A stretch of 64,000 bases of DNA. It comes from Geosiphon pyriformis (taxonomy: Eukaryota; Glomeromycota; Glomeromycetes; Archaeosporales; Geosiphonaceae). Made by a program: the position numbers and the translations under genes. Under the pieces are notes generated by a model that worked only from the letters and a program-made list of their open reading frames with translations, had not been told where the DNA came from and ran no database searches. Positions 58,250 to 64,000 of this stretch are shown piece after piece. Position 1 is the stretch's first letter. Each line of letters starts with the position of its first letter. The stretch covers positions 71,795 to 135,794 of the forward strand of contig JAAOMT010000230.1 of NCBI GenBank assembly GCA_016748015.1, read 5' to 3'.

Positions 58250-61242
58250 TCAATTGTCTACACCAAAATTTTCAGCGACAATCCCATTTTTATTTTTTCG
58301 TAGATCTTTTATTCTTACCGCAACTGCGTTACGATGTGCCTCTAATCCTTCCACCTCTGCTAACCGCATTACTGTATCTCCCAAACGATTCAAACCATCC
58401 TTCGTTAGCTGTTGGGCCGTAATATGTTTCAGGAAAGTTAGGGTGCTAACTCCGGAGTACATTCTCGCGTAACCATAGGTTGGAAGGGTATGATTAGTCC
58501 CTGAGGCGTAATCTCCACAACTAAATCAATAAATATGTTAAGAATTTGTCCTGCTGACAAGATCTCATGTATAATCTAACGCTTTAATTATGCAAGGTGG
58601 TCCAGCATTCGCACACATGAACTTTCTTTTTATTAAAAAAAAATCTTACCTTTCTGGAGAAAAGGAGCCCACAAAGACACTACCTGCATTTTCTACTTTC
58701 TCTACCCATTTTTCGGCATCCACTAAATGCAATATTAGATGTTCAGGTGCGTAATCATTAGAGAAGCGCATAGCATCCTCCATATTATCAACCTCCCAGA
58801 TAAAACTTTTGGCAATTGATTCACGGACAATTTCCACTCGCGGCAGACGGGAAGCTTGATCATGGATTTCCTGTTCAATCGCTTCCAGATGTTTTGGAGA
58901 TAATGATACAGCAACAAGTACAACTTGAGAATCTGTCCCATGTTCAGCTTGTGATAGCAAGTCGGAAGCGACGTAAATCGGATTACTCGTATTGTCAGCT
59001 ATTACTAATAGTTCAGAAGGTCCAGCAGGCATATCAATAGCAACCATCGCAGAACTGTCATTCTTTAATGATAACAAGATAAATTTTTAGGCATATAAGT
59101 AAATTCAAAGTACGTCAAGCTTTGAAGTGAAGAACATTGCTCACTTGGGCTAGCATTTTGGCAGCTGTAACATACTGATTTCCAGGTCCACATATTTTGT
59201 CAACTTTTGGAATAGATTCGGTACCATAGGCCAAAGCCGCCACAGCTTGGGCACCTCCAGCTAGCACTACCTTAGTAGCCCCAACTTTATGGGCAACATA
59301 AAGGACTTCTGGAACCACAGTTCCATCCTTACGAGGTGGAGTGACAATAATTATTTGTTTGCAACCTGCCACTTTCGCTGGTATACCTAACATGAGCGTT
59401 GTAGATGGGAGAATTGCAGTGCCTCCCGGCACATAGAGACCTACTTTTTCAATAGGTCTGCTGAAACGAGAGCATAAAACTCCTGGCATAGTCTCAACAA
59501 TCAATGTTGAACGGTCGTACTGTGCTTCGTGAAATTTATAGATATTCTCGTAGGCTTGATCAATTGCAGCACGTGTGATATCATCTAATGCCATTGCATC
59601 TAGTGAAAATGGGGCCGAAATAACAGGGCTCTTAAGGTCCACCCCGTCAAATTTTAGGGTGAAGTCAAGAAGTGCAGCGTCTCCTCTTTTTTGCACATCT
59701 TCAACAATTGGTCTAACCCTTGCCAGTAAATCCTCAGATTGAATAATTGGGCGTAGGAGTAATGAAGATCTTTTCTGTGCAGAAATCTCAGATGAACGGA
59801 ATTTTTGCATTTTAATCTTCCCTGGCTTAGAAAGGGGTTCTAAAAGAGATTTAGAGGATGGATCATCAATTACTTTTTTTAATGTAGCTGTCGTGGCCTC
59901 GCTCTTTGATTTGGCGGATATATCCCACTGAGGTTTTGCGTTTCCTAGCCTCCGAGTGATTTTTTTTGCACGTTTATCCAATTGTTCTTCCACGTCTGAC
60001 AATGTGACATTATTTGCTATACATTTAGCAAGTGTAAAATAAATTAAATCGGCTGCTTCCCACGCAATATCATTTTTTGTAGTAGCTGAACATAGCTCAT
60101 CAGCTTCTTCCATAATCTTTGAACGAAGGAGATCTGGATTCTGAAAAAGCCTTTGTGTATATGAGCCAACAGGTGCAGATGTTTTACGACTTATAAGAGT
60201 TTTTTCCAGGGCATTTAGTCCAGTATCAGGACCAAAACAGCTACGTGTGTTCAAATGACAAAATCCTACATTAAGAATACATTGATTAGAAAGAGAGGCT
60301 TTAATTTAGTATGATTGTTTACTTACCACTTCCATGTTGCTTCACAACAAATCTTAAGGCATCGCTGTCACAGTCTATATCTACCCTTCGTAATTCTTGT
60401 ACTGCCCCCGATGTTGCCCCTTTATACCAAAGCCCTCTTTTTCTACTTTGATACACGCCTTTTCCAGTTCTTAAAGACTCACGCAGACTTTCTTTTGAAG
60501 TATATACTACACCTAAAGCTACACCTCTCTCATCAACTACTATGGTTGTGAATAAGCCATCGGGTCGGTCAGAAATTAGACTACACGTTAACACGTCCGC
60601 GATATTAACTTTTAGGGATTCCCCTTCAGTTGATTCAGTTGTCACGTGTTCAGTGGGGATAACTAGATGGGCATTAATAAAAGAGATTTGTTGAATGACC
60701 TCTAGAGGAGCCACAAAGCTTGGGGGCATAATCACACCAACTTCCGCAAGACCTCCAGAGGGTAGTTTAACTTGATGAGCTACCTTGACAAAATTTTCAA
60801 TACCATCTAAAAGAGTTGAAGAAAATCGATTTCCTGTAGATTCGGAACTAATCAATATTTCTTCCTCCACGCTCACTATATATCCGGATACTGAGCCCGA
60901 TAAAGCAGAAAAGGTTTCCTTTGAGGTGTTATATGATAAACTTGCAGCTAATCTTTCAGTTGGTATTTCAGCGAATTTAGACGCTATAATAAGTGAAGCG
61001 GGAACGACTACTTTGGCAGCGCCTGCGTCGAGAATTTGTATAAAGGTTTGAATTTCAAAAGTTTCAAGGACATTTTGAAAATAAACCCAGTAGTTTTGCA
61101 AGGGGTATTTTTGGAGAAAAGATTCTAAAGCAGAGATTTCACTTAAGCTAGTAAGTGAAATAATAATACTTCCGATAAGATTAGTAGAATTAACTAAAGA
61201 GTTGGGTGGGGGACTAGTAAGATTTATGATTGAAAGAACCAT
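58250..61242 (-). CDS. HIS4: Trifunctional histidine biosynthesis enzyme (PRA-CH / PRA-PH / HDH)
   Basis: Catalyses steps 2, 3, 9 and 10 of histidine synthesis. Four exons on the minus strand: 61242-60327, 60265-59145, 59062-58650, 58520-58250, all GT-AG; 906 residues. An N-terminal extension of about 200 residues precedes the cyclohydrolase (about 220-320, [27 protein letters not shown], and the zinc-binding [12 protein letters not shown] formed across intron 1). The pyrophosphohydrolase (about 320-405) has [10 protein letters not shown] and WEAADLIYF. Histidinol dehydrogenase (about 460-906) has [60 protein letters not shown] and [14 protein letters not shown], including the catalytic His residues. 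The ATG used is preceded by an upstream in-frame TTG only. The fusion is typical of fungi. Convergent with the SEC2-like gene. Frame intact. Confidence 0.95.
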
Positions 61243-62029
61243 TATTCTCAATTTAACTCTGTGAAGCTAATACTATACAGACCACAGTCTGCTTTTTTAA
61301 CTTTGAAGATTAATCTGGTATTAGCTGATAATCTATAAATTTTCCATTATTAATAGTCGATCTTGAGTATTAATTGCTTTAAATCGATTAACTATTTTAG
61401 ATTTTAAAACAAAAATACAATATTTTATTAGTTCATATTAGATATTGATCTTTAATATTATTTTTATTTGACTATTTTAATATAAATAATGATAATAATA
61501 ATTACAAAAAATCGGTTTTTTAAACAGTTGTTGTTGTTGCTGTTTTTATGCGATAACGAGTGTGATCCAGCCGCTACCTAAATTATTATTATTTTAGTCA
61601 AACTTATTAACAATATATATAAAAAGTTCTAATAAAAACCAAAATAATATTTAACCATAATATTGTTGCAATAATACAAATTCCTTGGAATTTAATTGAA
61701 TTTAATATTTTTACCAGTTAAAATAAATTATAAATCTGTTTACCAAAAAAATTTGCTGTTTTTTCAAATTTAGATGATATTTATTAATAATTATAAAATT
61801 ATTTATAATTCAAAATTTATAAAATAAAAAACAAATAACTTAAATATTTTAAATCAAAATTATTATAATCAAAGTATTAAAATGAAAAAATAATTAAATT
61901 AAGTTCTATTATAATATTATAATGATTTTTTTTCAAGTTATTAATATATATATATTTTTATTATAAGATTTAATAAGCAAGACCCAATTATTATCTAGAA
62001 AATAGGAACAAAACTAAGTGTTCTAGTGC
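61243..62029. other. HIS4 upstream region and AT-rich spacer
   Basis: No obvious TGACTC-type general-control site is seen in the first 150 bp. Beyond 61430 the DNA is nearly pure A/T except for a GTT run (61528-61540) and a GC-richer CGATAACGAGTGTGATCCAGC string (61551-61571). Confidence 0.45.
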
Positions 62030-64000
62030 TAAATATAGTTTATGTGCTTTCTATATGTAATCAGCTACTCAAACCAGTTCAGACTATGCTAAGTTAATAC
62101 AACAGAAAAAAACTTACCCAAAGATAATATCTATTAAATAACTTCAAACAAAGTAATATTATAAAAGATCAATTCAACCAGCTATTCAGCTGTCTTTAAA
62201 GAATTAGTTTTAACACTAACAGATTTATGAGCCTAAAGAGACATTAAGTTAAAAAACATATTATCATCTATGCCAATTAAATGCTTTGAATTATTAGACA
62301 TATTAATATTATTCAAGCAACACTTTTTTTTCAAAGAAACCATTTCTTTTTCCAGCTTACCAACAATTTTGCTAAAAAAATCCAGATAAACCATAAACTT
62401 ATTGACCTTTAAACTAAGAATAGTGCTTGAGGTAAAATTATCCTTAATAAAATATTCAAATACAATAACCAATACACTAATAAGTTTAATAATTGATTCA
62501 ACCAAAACTGACAACTTAACTAAATTAGATTCCAGAAACACCAACCAAGAGGAAAACAAAGAATTACCAACAATTACAGAAGAAAAAACAGAAGCTACCA
62601 AAGGAGAAAACTCAGAAAGATTTAAACAAACAGAGGTCTTAACATAAGAAACATTACTTACAAAATATAATTTAAATATTTTAAGAACCATAAAAAAGAG
62701 AAATAGAAAAATAGTACAGTTTGCAATCAGATGACTTATCTTTTGGTATTTAAAGCAGCATTAACAACCAAAAGTTTTCCACTAAATACAACATCTTTTT
62801 AGTGTACCAGTTTTAACAACTGTAGAGTTCAAATTAACTTAAAAGTCAAATGTAATCAGAGCAAACTGGAAAAAATAACCAGAATTAAGTAAATAAGAAA
62901 TAAAACAAGTCTGATTACCAACTTAAAAAATCATATTACTAATCTCAAAAACAGTACAGTTAAAAGAAAGATTGACCAACTTGGTTCTAAACCTATCATG
63001 AAACAAAATGGTTTCTTTTTGATTTACAAAGAGAAAAATCTAAACACTATTTTTGTCCACCAATATTAACTAGTAATTGAGAACAAATACAGCAGCATCC
63101 AATTTATTAAAATAAACAACCACTTATTGCCAAACACCAATAAACTTCAGCATAACATGAGAAATCTCATTAAAGACACCAAAAGCTAACTTAATATTAG
63201 CAGCAGACACATCTAAGGGCATATTATACAGCATAACAACAGTAAAAAAGAAACCAGACTCAGAAACCACCAAAGACTTGGCAATTTTAAGAGTGACAAA
63301 ACAAACAGAACTTGTAAGCTTAACCAAAAATACAGCATTCAAAGAATTTTGAAAAACAAATTTCATACAAAAAAGCTTTATATTGTCTTTTAATACTGAC
63401 TTTACATCCAAAAAACCATATACAAACTAAAAAACAGTTCTAATATGAGCCAATTTGATCTTAAAAATATTATCAGATATTAGAATAAAAATTACTTATC
63501 CAGTAAATTTTTGATAAATAATAATGATTTTCCAAACACCACCAATGATAGCATTAGAAACCAGAGAAAATAATTTAATTTCTATTTGATCAACCCAGTT
63601 TTCAAAAACAGATGACTTAATAAAAGATGATTGCTTTGCTTCTAAAACCAGCAAAAATTTACTGGAAAGCATTAGATTTGACAACACAATCAATGGTTAA
63701 TTTTGGCTTATTTTGAATAATATGCTGGATAAAACAGTAGAGATTTCATCTAAGATTTTAGTTAGAATCATAAAGAAGTTTAGTATAATAATAGAAGAGA
63801 CAAGTGATTGCTTTTACTTTTTTGAATCTTTGGTCTTTTTAACTATTTTGTTTAAAGAAATAGTGCTAGCAATACCAGATGTAGAAGCTATGATAGGGAA
63901 GACCAACTTGTTAACTAGTCTGTTATTAAAAACTTTTGAATTCTTAAAAAAAATAAAGACAATATTGTAATTAATCCAAATATGTCTCTTTAAGAGAACT
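62030..64000 (-). mobile_element. Third LINE ORF1 fragment, cut by window edge
   Basis: Minus-strand frames: SVLKDNIKLFCMKFVFQNSL and PLDVSAANIKLAFGVFNEIS (63124-63411), then SNVSYVKTSVCLNLSEF to KIVGKLEKEMVSLKKK (62233-62691). The 63713-63970 stretch matches 49300-49460 in antisense. The end near 62040-62090 carries the CTGATTACATATAGAAAGCAC block seen at 51918 and 48508. Better preserved than the 49-52 kb copy but also stops after ORF1. The 5' part lies right of the window. Confidence 0.75.

Noticed and set aside
61561-61574. TGTGATCCAGCCGC resembles the complement of the bacterial 16S rRNA 3' end
   Set aside because: Only about 13 bases match and the surrounding AT-rich DNA shows no further rRNA similarity, so I take it as chance.

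Overview
The window looks like a fragment of a very AT-rich, intron-rich fungal nuclear genome loaded with decayed transposons. STI1, SEC2-like and a fused three-domain HIS4 all fit a fungus. The style (short GT-AG introns, roughly 30% GC or less, LINEs with RRM-like/CCHC ORF1, piles of Ty3/gypsy elements, a lineage-specific multi-exon hypothetical gene) suggests a Glomeromycotina (arbuscular mycorrhizal) fungus of the Rhizophagus/Gigaspora kind. That placement is from memory of gene and element style, not from a search.

Host genes sit in two islands. The left island (about 5.5-11.7 kb) holds STI1, the Hsp70/Hsp90 co-chaperone, with a textbook heat-shock promoter, followed by a multi-exon, apparently broken lineage-specific gene. 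The right island (53.3-61.3 kb) holds a Sec2/Rabin-type Rab exchange factor on the plus strand. On the minus strand are a small unrecognised gene piece and HIS4, the trifunctional histidine-biosynthesis enzyme, with four exons.

Everything else is mobile DNA. At the left edge a B-family Ty3/gypsy element (E0, minus) carries a solo A-family LTR in its gag and is cut by the end of another, unidentified LTR. From 13.2 to 48.5 kb a single degenerate LINE (plus strand) is the substrate for a nest. It holds a solo B LTR (16.1-17.0 kb), a full C-family element E3 (19521-27165, plus), a full A-family element E1 (27209-47242, minus) and a solo B' LTR (47247-48187). The last piece of the LINE RNase H region resumes at 48188. 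E1 itself is split in gag by a full B-family element E2 (34974-45141, minus). Two more LINE ORF1 fragments lie at 49.0-51.9 kb (plus, with another solo LTR) and 62.0-64.0 kb (minus).

The three full elements share an architecture: gag, protease, a cysteine-rich module, dUTPase (E1 and E2 only), RT-RNase H, integrase, and then an uncharacterised third ORF running up to or into the 3' LTR. Target-site duplications are 4 bp, and nearly every pair differs by transitions. Stops in the elements are mostly those expected from C-to-T or G-to-A changes, so heavy transition decay (methyl-cytosine deamination or a RIP-like process) shaped this region. The best candidates for something undescribed are the conserved post-integrase ORF with its conserved block before the polypurine tract, and the Cys-rich/dUTPase module.
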